Shown: positions 1 through 6,677, counted from the first letter of the stretch. The stretch: DNA of 13,839 bases from an uncultured Collinsella sp. (GCA_900545995.1 URBM01000038.1:1-13839); one strand, 5' to 3'. Notes: generated by a model from the letters alone, not told the origin. Made by a program: numbers and translations.

Positions 1-1
1 A

Positions 2-34
2 TCGTCGGCAGCGTCAGATGTGTATAAGAGACAG
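2..34 (+). other. Nextera read-1 adapter left on the contig end (artefact)
   Basis: Bases 2-34 match, base for base, the 33-nt Illumina Nextera read-1 oligonucleotide as I know it. Bases 16-34 are the 19-bp Tn5 mosaic end AGATGTGTATAAGAGACAG. Genomic sequence begins at base 35, within hisG. Base 1 could be the last base of an i5 index. This is library-preparation sequence, not a natural transposon: there is no transposase and no second end. It marks an assembly end built from an untrimmed read. Confidence 0.97.
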
Positions 35-348
35 CCAAGTACCCGCGCATCGCGAGCGCGTGGTATGCCGAGCGCGGCGTGAATGCCGACATCGTTTCGC
101 TGCACGGCAATATTGAGCTGGGCCCCATTGTCGGTATGACCGACCGCATCGTGGACATTACCGCCACGGGCGCGACCCTGCGCGACAACGACCTGGTCAT
201 CACCGGCCGCATCATGGATTGCACGGCGCGCTTCTTTGTCAATCCGGGTGCCGCGCGCCTGGATCCGCGCGTGCGCAACCTGGCCGATCGCCTGGCGGCC
301 GCCGTGAAGGACAAGCATTTTGAGCCCGTTGCGGGCTCGGCACAATAG
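35..348 (+). CDS. hisG: ATP phosphoribosyltransferase, catalytic subunit (short form), 3' fragment
   Basis: HisG condenses ATP with PRPP to give phosphoribosyl-ATP, the first and feedback-controlled step of histidine synthesis. Only the C-terminal ~104 residues are present; the reading frame is open from the adapter junction to the TAG at 346-348. The stretch around 100-200 reads NADIVSLHGNIELGPIVGMTDRIVDI, split as LHGNIELGP (substrate loop region) and DRIVDITATGATLRDN, the conserved PRPP-binding region of HisG. The protein stops soon after, with no HisG_C regulatory domain, so this is probably the short form that depends on HisZ; hisZ would be expected upstream but is off the contig. A perfect 7-bp stem with a 3-nt loop (322-338) lies in the last codons, with no T run, so it is not a convincing terminator. 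The GTG at 79 is an internal codon, not the start. Confidence 0.9.
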
Positions 349-453
349 CGCGAGCGCGCACGGGCGCCCCCATATCCGGGCTGCGGGTCGATTGTCGCCG
401 CTGTCCGGTCTCACGTTTCTCAAACGCAACCTCGACCGATAGGGGATACCGAT

Positions 454-1890
454 ATGAAGACCATCAAACTTGCTCCCGGCGAGCGCCTCGTCACCAACCA
501 GCTCAACCGCAAGGGCGTGCTTCCGCAAAACATCGTCGACGCCGCCCGTGATATCGTGGCCAACGTGCGCGCCAACGGCGATGCCGCGGTGCGCGATTAC
601 TGCCAGCGTTTTGACGGTGTCGAGTTGCAGAGCTTCCGCCTTCCGCAGGAGCAGATCGATGCTGCGCTCGAAGGCCTCGACCCCGCTTTTGTTGCCGCGT
701 TGGAGAAGGCCGCGCGCCAGATTCGCGAGTTCCACCAGCGTGAGGTCGAGCAGAGCTGGTTTACCACGCGCCCGGACGGCACGATGCTCGGCGTTAAAGT
801 GACCCCGCTTGCCGCAGCCGGCATCTATGTGCCGGGCGGCCGTGCGCAGTATCCCTCCACCGTGCTCATGAACGCTATTCCCGCCAAGGTGGCCGGCGTT
901 AAGCGCGTGGTCATGGTGACTCCGCCGCAAAAGGACGGCCTGATCAGCCCGTATACGCTCGCGGCTGCCAAGCTCGGCGGCGTGGACGAGATCTATATGG
1001 TGGGTGGCGCCCAGGCTGTCGCTGCGCTGGCGTACGGCACCGAGACCATTCCGCGTGTCGATAAGATCACCGGCCCGGGCAACGCCTTTGTCGCCGCGGC
1101 CAAGCAGATCGTGTCGGGCGACGTGGGCATCGACATGGTCGCCGGCCCGTCCGAGGTCTGCGTGCTGGCCGATGCCACGGCCAAGCCCATGGTGGTCGCG
1201 GCCGACCTGATGGCTCAGGCCGAGCACGATCCGCTGGCCGCCTGCTATCTGGTGACCTGCGATGAGCAGTTTGCGCGCGAGGTCGAGGCGGGTGTCGATA
1301 TTCTGGTGGCGCAGTCGCCGCGCGCCGAGATCACGCGTGCCTCGCTCGATAACGAGGGCACCATCGTGGTGGCCGCCGATATGGCTGCCGCTGTCGAGGC
1401 GGTGAACACCGTGGCGCCCGAGCACCTTGAGCTGCACTGTAAGGATGCGATGGGCCTGCTCGGCGGCATTCGCAACGCCGGCGCCATCTTTGTGGGCGCG
1501 TGGAGCTCCGAGCCGCTCGGCGATTACGTTGCCGGCCCCAACCACACGCTGCCGACCGGCGGCACGGCCATGTTCTCCAACCCGCTTTCGGTCGAAGAGT
1601 TCGTTAAGCGCTCGAGCGTCATTTGCTATACGCCCGAGGGTCTGCTCTCCGACGCTCCCGCGACGCAGCGCCTGGCCGAGGCCGAGGGCCTGTGGGCGCA
1701 CGCGCTTTCGGCCGCACTGCGCCGCCGCGTGCTGGAGCAGGGCGAGGGTGCCGTGAGTGCCGAGTCGCTGGCCGCGGCCGACCTGACCAAGGTCGCCTGG
1801 CCGGGTGATACGACCGCGACGGTCGCCGAGGGCGTGGACCTGGCGGCAGCTGCGGGCGGTGCCACTGGCGCGGTCGTCGAGGGGGCCTAA
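454..1890 (+). CDS. hisD: Histidinol dehydrogenase
   Basis: HisD oxidises L-histidinol to L-histidine in two NAD-dependent steps using a zinc ion, and is the last enzyme of the pathway. Family motifs are intact: ITGPGN (205-210), GPSEVCVLAD (231-240), AQAEHDP (254-260, zinc ligands), APEHLEL (321-327, the catalytic Glu-His pair), PLGDYVAGPNHTLPTGG (354-370, zinc Asp) and a His at 416 matching the last zinc ligand. The ATG is preceded by AGGGGA about 8 bases upstream. The gene starts 105 bases after hisG; that gap shows no clear promoter. At 478 aa it is longer than the usual ~430: residues from about 432 on form an Ala/Val-rich tail with no recognised domain. It ends one base before hisC, so the two are probably translationally linked. 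Confidence 0.97.
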   Translation: MKTIKLAPGERLVTNQLNRKGVLPQNIVDAARDIVANVRANGDAAVRDYCQRFDGVELQSFRLPQEQIDAALEGLDPAFVAALEKAARQIREFHQREVEQSWFTTRPDGTMLGVKVTPLAAAGIYVPGGRAQYPSTVLMNAIPAKVAGVKRVVMVTPPQKDGLISPYTLAAAKLGGVDEIYMVGGAQAVAALAYGTETIPRVDKITGPGNAFVAAAKQIVSGDVGIDMVAGPSEVCVLADATAKPMVVAADLMAQAEHDPLAACYLVTCDEQFAREVEAGVDILVAQSPRAEITRASLDNEGTIVVAADMAAAVEAVNTVAPEHLELHCKDAMGLLGGIRNAGAIFVGAWSSEPLGDYVAGPNHTLPTGGTAMFSNPLSVEEFVKRSSVICYTPEGLLSDAPATQRLAEAEGLWAHALSAALRRRVLEQGEGAVSAESLAAADLTKVAWPGDTTATVAEGVDLAAAAGGATGAVVEGA

Positions 1891-1891
1891 T

Positions 1892-3007
1892 ATGGCCGAG
1901 CTGACGCCCCGCATGAAGGAACTCGTCCAGCCTTACCTGGCCGGTATTGAGCCCTACGATCCTAACTTTACGCCCACGCGCATCAACCTTTCGGCCAACG
2001 AGAACACCTATCCCGTGCCGGCCGGCGTGCGCGAGGCGGTCGACGCGGCCCTGGTTGCCACGCCGCTCAACCGCTATCCCGATCCCATGTCCAACGACCT
2101 GCGCGACGAGCTTGCCACTTGGCATGGCGTGACGCGCGAGAACATCTGCGTGGGCAACGGCGGAGACGAGCTGCTCTATAACTACCTGCTGGCGTTTGGC
2201 GGCGCGGGGCGGACCCTGCTCAACTGCCCGCCGTGCTTTAGCGAGTACGCCTTCTTTGCATCGCTGTGCCAGACCGAGGTGCGCGACGTGTGGCGCGATC
2301 CGGCAACCTTTGAGCTCGATCAGGCTGCCGTGCTTGCGGCGGCGCCCGAGTGCAACCTGGCCATCGTGACCTCGCCCAACAATCCCACGGGCGATGTGGC
2401 GCCACTCGACTTTGTCGCGGCGCTGTGCGATGCCTGCCCTGGCATGGTGATGGTCGACGAGGCCTACGTTGAGTTTGCCGACGATTCGTTTGGCGCGGCC
2501 ACCACGGCGCAGGGGCTTATCGCCGAGCATCCCAACCTGGTGATTCTGCATACGTTGTCCAAGGCGTTTGGCGCTGCCGGTACGCGTCTGGGTTACGTGA
2601 TCGCGGCGTCCGAGGTCATCGACGTGTTCGCGGCGATTCGCCAGATCTATTCGGTCAACGTGCTGAGCCAGGCGGCGGCGCTTGCCTGCGTGCGTGCCCG
2701 CGATGCGTACACGCCCGTGGTGGCACAGGTCGCATCCGAGCGCGAGCGCGAGCTGTGCGCCCTGCGCGCGATGGCTACCGAGGGCCTGCCCGTGGAGGCA
2801 TGGCCGAGCGCGGCGAACTTTGTGCTCGTGCGTACGCCGCATGCCACGCGCGTGCGCGAGCGCCTACGCGACGAGTATTCGATTTTGGTGCGCGACTTTA
2901 GCTATGCGCCGGGGCTTGCGGACTGTCTGCGCATTACCGTGGGCACGCCGCAGGAAAACGATGAGGTACTGGCTGCGTTTGCCGTGCTGGTGAAGGAGGA
3001 GATCTAG
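1892..3007 (+). CDS. hisC: Histidinol-phosphate aminotransferase
   Basis: HisC transfers an amino group from glutamate to imidazole-acetol phosphate, giving histidinol phosphate; it is a PLP-dependent class I/II aminotransferase. Visible motifs: NLSANENTY (32-40), VGNGGDELL (87-95), SPNNPTG (161-167), VDEAYVEF (188-195), TLSKAFG (221-227) with the PLP Lys at 224, and LRITVGT (346-352) with the carboxylate-binding Arg. The 371-aa length is typical. I chose the ATG at 1892 over the in-frame GTG further upstream (1805), because the latter lies deep inside hisD while 1892 has a purine-rich site (GAGGGGG) at 1879-1885 and gives a normal N terminus. The start is separated from the hisD stop by one base, and the stop abuts the hisB start. 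Confidence 0.96.
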   Translation: MAELTPRMKELVQPYLAGIEPYDPNFTPTRINLSANENTYPVPAGVREAVDAALVATPLNRYPDPMSNDLRDELATWHGVTRENICVGNGGDELLYNYLLAFGGAGRTLLNCPPCFSEYAFFASLCQTEVRDVWRDPATFELDQAAVLAAAPECNLAIVTSPNNPTGDVAPLDFVAALCDACPGMVMVDEAYVEFADDSFGAATTAQGLIAEHPNLVILHTLSKAFGAAGTRLGYVIAASEVIDVFAAIRQIYSVNVLSQAAALACVRARDAYTPVVAQVASERERELCALRAMATEGLPVEAWPSAANFVLVRTPHATRVRERLRDEYSILVRDFSYAPGLADCLRITVGTPQENDEVLAAFAVLVKEEI

Positions 3008-3595
3008 ATGGGCCGTTATGCCGAGGTGACCCGCAAGACGGGGGAGACCGACATTGTCGTCAAACTCGACCTGGATGGAACCGGTACGTGCGATATCTCG
3101 ACCGGCGTGCCGTTTTTCGACCATATGCTCAACGCCTTTGTCCGCCATGGCCTGTTCGATTTGACGGTGCATGCGGTAGGCGATGTGGAAGTCGATGCGC
3201 ACCATACCGTCGAGGACACGGGCATTGTGCTGGGCGAGGCGTTTTGCCGGGCGCTGGGCGACAAAGCGGGTATTACGCGCTTTGCCGATGCGGCGATCGC
3301 CATGGACGAGACGCTCGTGATGGCCGCCGTGGACATTTCGGGTCGCGGCCAGGCCTACTGCGAGCTGCCCGTGCCGACCGAGCGCGTGGGCAGCTTCGAT
3401 ACCGAGCTGGCTGTCGAGTTCTTCTATGCCTTTGCGCGCGATGCCAAACTTACGCTGCACGTGCGCGAGCTGGCGGGCGGCAACTCGCATCACATTATCG
3501 AGGCCGCCTTTAAGGCCGTGGGCCGCACGATGCGCCACGCCTGCGAGCTCGATCCCCGCGTGCAGGGCATCCCCAGCACCAAGGGCTCGCTGTAA
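3008..3595 (+). CDS. hisB: Imidazoleglycerol-phosphate dehydratase (monofunctional)
   Basis: HisB removes water from imidazole-glycerol phosphate to give imidazole-acetol phosphate, a manganese-dependent step. The two His-rich metal motifs are intact: DAHHTVEDTG (63-72) and GGNSHHIIEA (157-166). FFDHML (36-41) and the C-terminal DPRVQGIPSTKGSL are also conserved. At 195 aa there is room only for the dehydratase; the HAD phosphatase domain that some proteobacteria fuse to HisB is absent, so histidinol-phosphatase must come from another gene (see the PHP protein at 7121-8032). The ATG directly follows the hisC stop, with a strong AAGGAGGAG site ending in the hisC 3' end. The last two bases of the TAA stop are also the first two bases of a 31-bp inverted repeat. 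Confidence 0.97.
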   Translation: MGRYAEVTRKTGETDIVVKLDLDGTGTCDISTGVPFFDHMLNAFVRHGLFDLTVHAVGDVEVDAHHTVEDTGIVLGEAFCRALGDKAGITRFADAAIAMDETLVMAAVDISGRGQAYCELPVPTERVGSFDTELAVEFFYAFARDAKLTLHVRELAGGNSHHIIEAAFKAVGRTMRHACELDPRVQGIPSTKGSL

Positions 3596-3708
3596 CCTGC
3601 CAAAAAGGGACAGGTTTATTTTGGCAGGTTTTATCTGCGGAAATGCTGTCTCATGTGGTGGGTGAACGTTTAACCGACCAAAATAAACCTGTCCCTTTTT
3701 GGCAGGTT
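3594..3708. repeat. 31-bp perfect inverted repeat with nested palindrome, hisB-hisH gap
   Basis: Arms at 3594-3624 and 3678-3708 are exact reverse complements over 31 bases, separated by 53 bases. The left arm is itself part of a smaller palindrome: CCTGCCAAAA (3596-3605) pairs with TTTTGGCAGG (3619-3628), so two alternative foldings compete. The core GGGACAGGTTTATTTTGG resembles GGGACAGG-type palindromes I have seen associated with REP elements and their Y1 transposases; this is from memory. The right arm is followed by TTTT, so it could also act as a weak terminator or mRNA processing site inside the operon. No transposase gene is in the window. Confidence 0.85.
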
Positions 3709-3733
3709 TTGAATGGGAAAAGGGAGGGGTCGC

Positions 3734-4435
3734 GTGGGCGAACCAAAGATTGTGGTGGTCGACTACCACAAGGGCAACTTGTCGAGCGTCGTGCGCGGGC
3801 TTGCGCGCGCCGGTGCCGCCGCCTGCACATCGGACGATCCGGAGCAGATCTGCAACGCCGACGGCCTGGTCATCCCGGGCGTGGGCGCGTTCTATGACGC
3901 AATCGCCTTTATGCGCCAGAGCGGCGAGGAGGTGGCCGTGCTCGATGCCGTTGCCGCCGGAACTCCGCTGCTCGGCATCTGCCTGGGCCTTCAGCTATTT
4001 TTTGAGCGCGGCAACGAGGGCGTGCCTGCGGACGAGGGTGCGGACGCGGACGACGATGCCTCCGAGCAGGCCGGTGGTCCCTGGGTCGATGGCCTGGGCA
4101 TCATGCGTGGCTCGTGCACGCACCTGGAATCAAGCCGCCTGAAGGTCCCGCACGTGGGCTGGGACCAGGTGCACATGACGCCCGCCGGTGCGGCCGATCC
4201 GTTGCTTGCCGGTTTTGCCGAGGGCGCCAACATGTATTTCACTCACAGCTACGCGGTGGCCGACGACGTCGATGCCGCCGATGTGTTGGCGCGCACGCAC
4301 TATACACGGAGCTTCCCGTGCATCGTGCGCCACGGCAACGTGTGGGGCTGCCAGTTCCATCCCGAGAAATCCTCCGCGCTGGGTCAGCGTATCCTTAAGA
4401 ACTTCGTCAGCATCGTCGAGGAGGTTGGCCGATGA
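3734..4435 (+). CDS. hisH: Imidazole glycerol phosphate synthase, glutaminase subunit HisH
   Basis: HisH hydrolyses glutamine and channels ammonia to HisF, which makes imidazole-glycerol phosphate and AICAR. It is a class I glutamine amidotransferase: oxyanion strand PGVGAF (49-53 region), nucleophile Cys83 in GICLGLQLFF, and the His209/Glu211 pair in CQFHPEKS. I chose the GTG at 3734, which has GGAGG (3723-3727) six bases upstream and places IVVVDYHKGN at the usual N terminus (233 aa). The alternative in-frame ATG at 3713 would add seven residues, has a poorer ribosome site and sits just past the inverted repeat. Residues ~95-118 are an Asp/Glu/Ala-rich insertion (VPADEGADADDDASEQ) longer than the usual loop. 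The stop overlaps the hisA start in ATGA. Confidence 0.94.
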   Translation: MGEPKIVVVDYHKGNLSSVVRGLARAGAAACTSDDPEQICNADGLVIPGVGAFYDAIAFMRQSGEEVAVLDAVAAGTPLLGICLGLQLFFERGNEGVPADEGADADDDASEQAGGPWVDGLGIMRGSCTHLESSRLKVPHVGWDQVHMTPAGAADPLLAGFAEGANMYFTHSYAVADDVDAADVLARTHYTRSFPCIVRHGNVWGCQFHPEKSSALGQRILKNFVSIVEEVGR

Positions 4436-5217
4436 TTCTGTTTCCCGCAATCGATCTGATCGGCGGCAAGGTTGTGCGCCTGGAGCGCGGCGACCGCACC
4501 CGCTGCAAGGTATATTCCGACGACCCCGTGGCCGTCGCCCGTTCGTTTGCCGAGCAGGGCGCAAGCTGGGTGCACGTCGTCGACCTGTCCGCTGCCTTTG
4601 GTGAGGACGAGGATACATGCGCTGCCAACTCGGCGGCGATTAAGGCCATCTGCGGCGTCGACGGTCTGTCCGTGGACGTGGGCGGCGGCGTTCGCTCGCT
4701 CGCACGCATCGATGAGCTGGCAGGCTATGGTGCTCGCCGCATTGCGCTGGGCACCGTGCTCGTGACCGAGCCGGGTTTTGCTGAGGTGGCAGCCCAAGGC
4801 TTTGGCGAGCTGCTGGTCGCCGACATTGCCGCACGCGACGGCCAGGTTAAGGTGAACGGCTGGCGCGACGGCGCGGGCGTGGCGCTCGACGATGCCGTGG
4901 GGCAGCTTACCGAGCTGGGCTTTAAGCATCTGGTGTATACCGACATCGCGCGTGATGGCATGCAGACGGGCATCGACGTGGCGGCATATCGCCATGTGGC
5001 CGAGGTCGCGGGCTTTCCCGTCGTGGCGTCGGGCGGTATCTCGACGCTCGGCGATATCCGTGCGCTTGCCGCGGTAGGTGGGGGCGCGATTGAAGGCGCC
5101 ATCACCGGTCGCGCGCTCTACGAAGGCAACTTTACGCTGGTTCAGGCGCTGGCCGCCGCCCGAGGGGGAGGAGTAGACCATGCTTACCAAACGCGTGATT
5201 CCCTGTCTGGATGTTAA
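4432..5217 (+). CDS. hisA: 1-(5-phosphoribosyl)-5-[(5-phosphoribosylamino)methylideneamino] imidazole-4-carboxamide isomerase
   Basis: HisA isomerises ProFAR to PRFAR, the HisF substrate, using a (beta/alpha)8 barrel. Catalytic Asp8 lies in FPAIDLIGGKVVRL and Asp171 in VYTDIARDGM. Phosphate-binding motifs are GGGVRS (84-89) and ASGGIS (199-204). The active-site loop reads VNGW rather than the RGW-type loop I associate with the bifunctional HisA/TrpF enzyme PriA of other actinobacteria, so a dedicated HisA is more likely, though this is an inference. It overlaps hisH by four bases (ATGA) and has GAGGAGG upstream. Its 3' end runs 38 bases into hisF, adding a C-terminal tail of about 15 residues after the expected end near ALAAARGGG. 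Confidence 0.95.
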   Translation: MILFPAIDLIGGKVVRLERGDRTRCKVYSDDPVAVARSFAEQGASWVHVVDLSAAFGEDEDTCAANSAAIKAICGVDGLSVDVGGGVRSLARIDELAGYGARRIALGTVLVTEPGFAEVAAQGFGELLVADIAARDGQVKVNGWRDGAGVALDDAVGQLTELGFKHLVYTDIARDGMQTGIDVAAYRHVAEVAGFPVVASGGISTLGDIRALAAVGGGAIEGAITGRALYEGNFTLVQALAAARGGGVDHAYQTRDSLSGC

Positions 5218-5962
5218 GGACGGCCGCGTGGTCAAGGGCGTCAACTTTGTGAGCCTGCGCGATGCTGGCGACCCGGTGGAGCTGGCCCGCGCCTACGACC
5301 GCGAGGGTGCGGACGAGGTCGTCTTCCTGGACATTACCGCGACGAGCGACAACCGTGCGACGACTATCGAGATGGCGGCGCATGCTGCTGAGGAGCTGGC
5401 CATTCCCTATACCGTGGGCGGCGGCTTTCGCGACCTGGCGGGCATGCGCACCATGGTTGCCGCCGGTGCTGACAAGGTGTCGCTCAACTCTGCCGCCGTG
5501 CGCGATCCGTCGTTGATCAGCCAGGCCGCCGCGGCGTTTGGCAGCCAAGCCGTGGTCGTGGCGATCGATGCCAAGCGCGTGGGGCTGCCCGGGGAGCCGG
5601 GCGCCGATAAGTGGGAGGTCTTTACGGCGGGCGGCCGCAACGCTACGGGTATCGACGCAGTGGCGTGGGCCGAGGAGGCGGCTCGTCGTGGCGCCGGCGA
5701 AATCCTACTGACCAGCATGGACCGCGACGGTACCAAGGCCGGCTTCGATCTGGCGCTTACTCGCGCCGTGGCCCGCGCGGTGCCGATTCCCGTTATCGCG
5801 AGCGGCGGCGTGGGCACACTCGAGCATTTTGCCGAGGGTGTGATCGAGGGCGAGGCCGATGCCGTGCTGGCGGCGAGCGTCTTTCACTTTGGAATCTTCA
5901 GCATTCGCGAAGTCAAAGAGTATATGGCTTCTCAAGGTATTCCTGTGAGGCTGGACTTCTAA
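5180..5962 (+). CDS. hisF: Imidazole glycerol phosphate synthase, cyclase subunit HisF
   Basis: HisF uses ammonia delivered by HisH to cyclise PRFAR into imidazole-glycerol phosphate and AICAR, the latter recycled to purines. The barrel is complete: Asp11 in RVIPCLDVKDGRVVKG, TVGGGFR (78-84), the second catalytic Asp130 in VVAIDAKR, TSMDRDGTK (178-186) and VIASGGVGT (205-213). At 260 aa the length is typical. The start is supported by GGAGGAG at 5167-5173, six bases before the ATG. Both the ribosome site and the first 38 bases lie inside hisA. HisF and HisH are adjacent to HisA, as in many his operons. About 150 bases, including a large palindrome, separate it from hisI. Confidence 0.97.
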   Translation: MLTKRVIPCLDVKDGRVVKGVNFVSLRDAGDPVELARAYDREGADEVVFLDITATSDNRATTIEMAAHAAEELAIPYTVGGGFRDLAGMRTMVAAGADKVSLNSAAVRDPSLISQAAAAFGSQAVVVAIDAKRVGLPGEPGADKWEVFTAGGRNATGIDAVAWAEEAARRGAGEILLTSMDRDGTKAGFDLALTRAVARAVPIPVIASGGVGTLEHFAEGVIEGEADAVLAASVFHFGIFSIREVKEYMASQGIPVRLDF

Positions 5963-5975
5963 TGCTGCGGCTTGC

Positions 5976-6062
5976 CCAGGCACCCGACCTTCCGGCTCCA
6001 ACCCTTCTCGCGTACTTAAGTACGCGTCGTCGGGCTTGTCGCTCGGAATCTCGGGCACCTGG
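5976..6062. repeat. 87-nt imperfect palindrome in the hisF-hisI gap
   Basis: The centre is a perfect 18-bp palindrome, CGCGTACTTAAGTACGCG, at 6009-6026. Pairing resumes further out: CCCGA (5983-5987) with TCGGG (6051-6055), TTCCGG-side bases 5990-5994 with 6044-6048, and CCAGG (5976-5980) with CCTGG (6058-6062), with short internal bulges. The structure fills most of the only long gap in the second half of the operon. No T run follows it, so it is not a standard terminator. A dispersed intergenic repeat is the likeliest identity, but only one copy is present here. Confidence 0.75.
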
Positions 6063-6111
6063 ACAACCCTCGCCGACCTGTGGGGTTTACGGTAATTACT
6101 TGGGAGAAATG

Positions 6112-6453
6112 ATGACTGAGGTAATAGAAGCGTCTGATCTTAAATACGACGCCCGCGGGCTGATTCCTTGTGTGGTTCAGCAGTATGACACCGGTGAGGT
6201 GCTTATGGTTGCTTGGATGAACGAGGAATCGGTGGGGTTGACGCTCAAGACCGGTACCACGTGGTTTTGGAGCCGCAGCCGCCAGGAGCTCTGGAATAAG
6301 GGAGCGACGAGCGGCAACATGCAGGAGGTCAAGGAGCTCTGGGCCGACTGCGATAGCGATACGCTGCTGGTCAAGGTCGACTCGCCGGGTCCGGCCTGCC
6401 ACACCGGCAACCGTACCTGCTTCTTTAAGCGCGTGGAAGGGGGAGTGCGATGA
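6112..6453 (+). CDS. hisI: Phosphoribosyl-AMP cyclohydrolase
   Basis: HisI opens the purine ring of phosphoribosyl-AMP to give ProFAR, the third step of the pathway. The 113-aa protein has the family core: WSRSRQELWNKGATSGN (53-69), ADCDSDTLLV (78-87) and ACHTGNRTCFF (95-105), giving the three zinc cysteines at 80, 96 and 103. It is not fused to HisE. Two ATG codons are adjacent (6109 and 6112); I chose 6112 because GGAG at 6103-6106 is then five bases away, whereas 6109 would be only two. Upstream in-frame extension would run through the palindrome and hisF. The stop overlaps the next gene in ATGA. Confidence 0.95.
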   Translation: MTEVIEASDLKYDARGLIPCVVQQYDTGEVLMVAWMNEESVGLTLKTGTTWFWSRSRQELWNKGATSGNMQEVKELWADCDSDTLLVKVDSPGPACHTGNRTCFFKRVEGGVR

Positions 6454-6677
6454 AAGTCGTGACGCCGTTCGAGGTCGCCGACTGCAACACCGAGCTCCTC
6501 CGCGCGGGCGTGCCGTGCCGCGTGCACCTGACTGATGCCTGCGGGGCGCAGTCGCTTTGGCTCGAGGCCGAGAAGGAAAGGCTCGATGAGGCCCATGCCA
6601 TCATCGTCGAGTTCTTTGAGAAAAAGGGCGCAAAGCCTCGGTTCGATGAGACCGGTACCTACTTTACGCTGCAGTAA
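6450..6677 (+). CDS. Small conserved-looking protein inside the his operon (RDAC-like)
   Basis: This 75-aa ORF starts in the ATGA overlap with hisI and is followed 15 bases later by hisE, so it is almost certainly translated with the operon. The sequence has an N-terminal FEVADCNTELLRAGVPCRV segment, a central HLTDACGAQSLWLE (26-39), a charged helix (EKERLDEAHAIIVEFFEKKG) and a C-terminal beta-like YFTLQ. There is no signal peptide or membrane segment. From memory it resembles small proteins labelled 'RDAC family' in clostridia and Coriobacteriia, with TDACG in place of RDACG; I cannot verify this. Its function is unknown. The position suggests a role tied to histidine or to HisI/HisE, but that is inference. 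Codon use matches its neighbours. Confidence 0.85.
   Translation: MKVVTPFEVADCNTELLRAGVPCRVHLTDACGAQSLWLEAEKERLDEAHAIIVEFFEKKGAKPRFDETGTYFTLQ

Noticed and set aside
2..34. Tn5-like transposon end as a natural mobile element
   Set aside because: The whole 33-nt sequence is the commercial Nextera adapter and sits exactly at the sequence end, so it is an artefact.
1619..2842. 407-aa open frame on the minus strand opposite hisD/hisC
   Set aside because: Arg/His-rich translation with no recognisable motif, antisense to two clear enzymes; typical of high-GC shadow frames.
2864..3769. 301-aa open frame on the minus strand across hisB and the repeat
   Set aside because: It runs antisense through hisB and the inverted repeat and has no family motif; a shadow frame.
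4384..5244. 286-aa open frame on the minus strand opposite hisA
   Set aside because: Low-plausibility composition and complete overlap with hisA, whose barrel motifs are clear.
5611..6111. Long N-terminal extension of HisI reading through the hisF end and palindrome
   Set aside because: The extension is Arg/Gly-rich, overlaps hisF out of frame and ignores the ribosome site just before 6112; the family start is at 6112.
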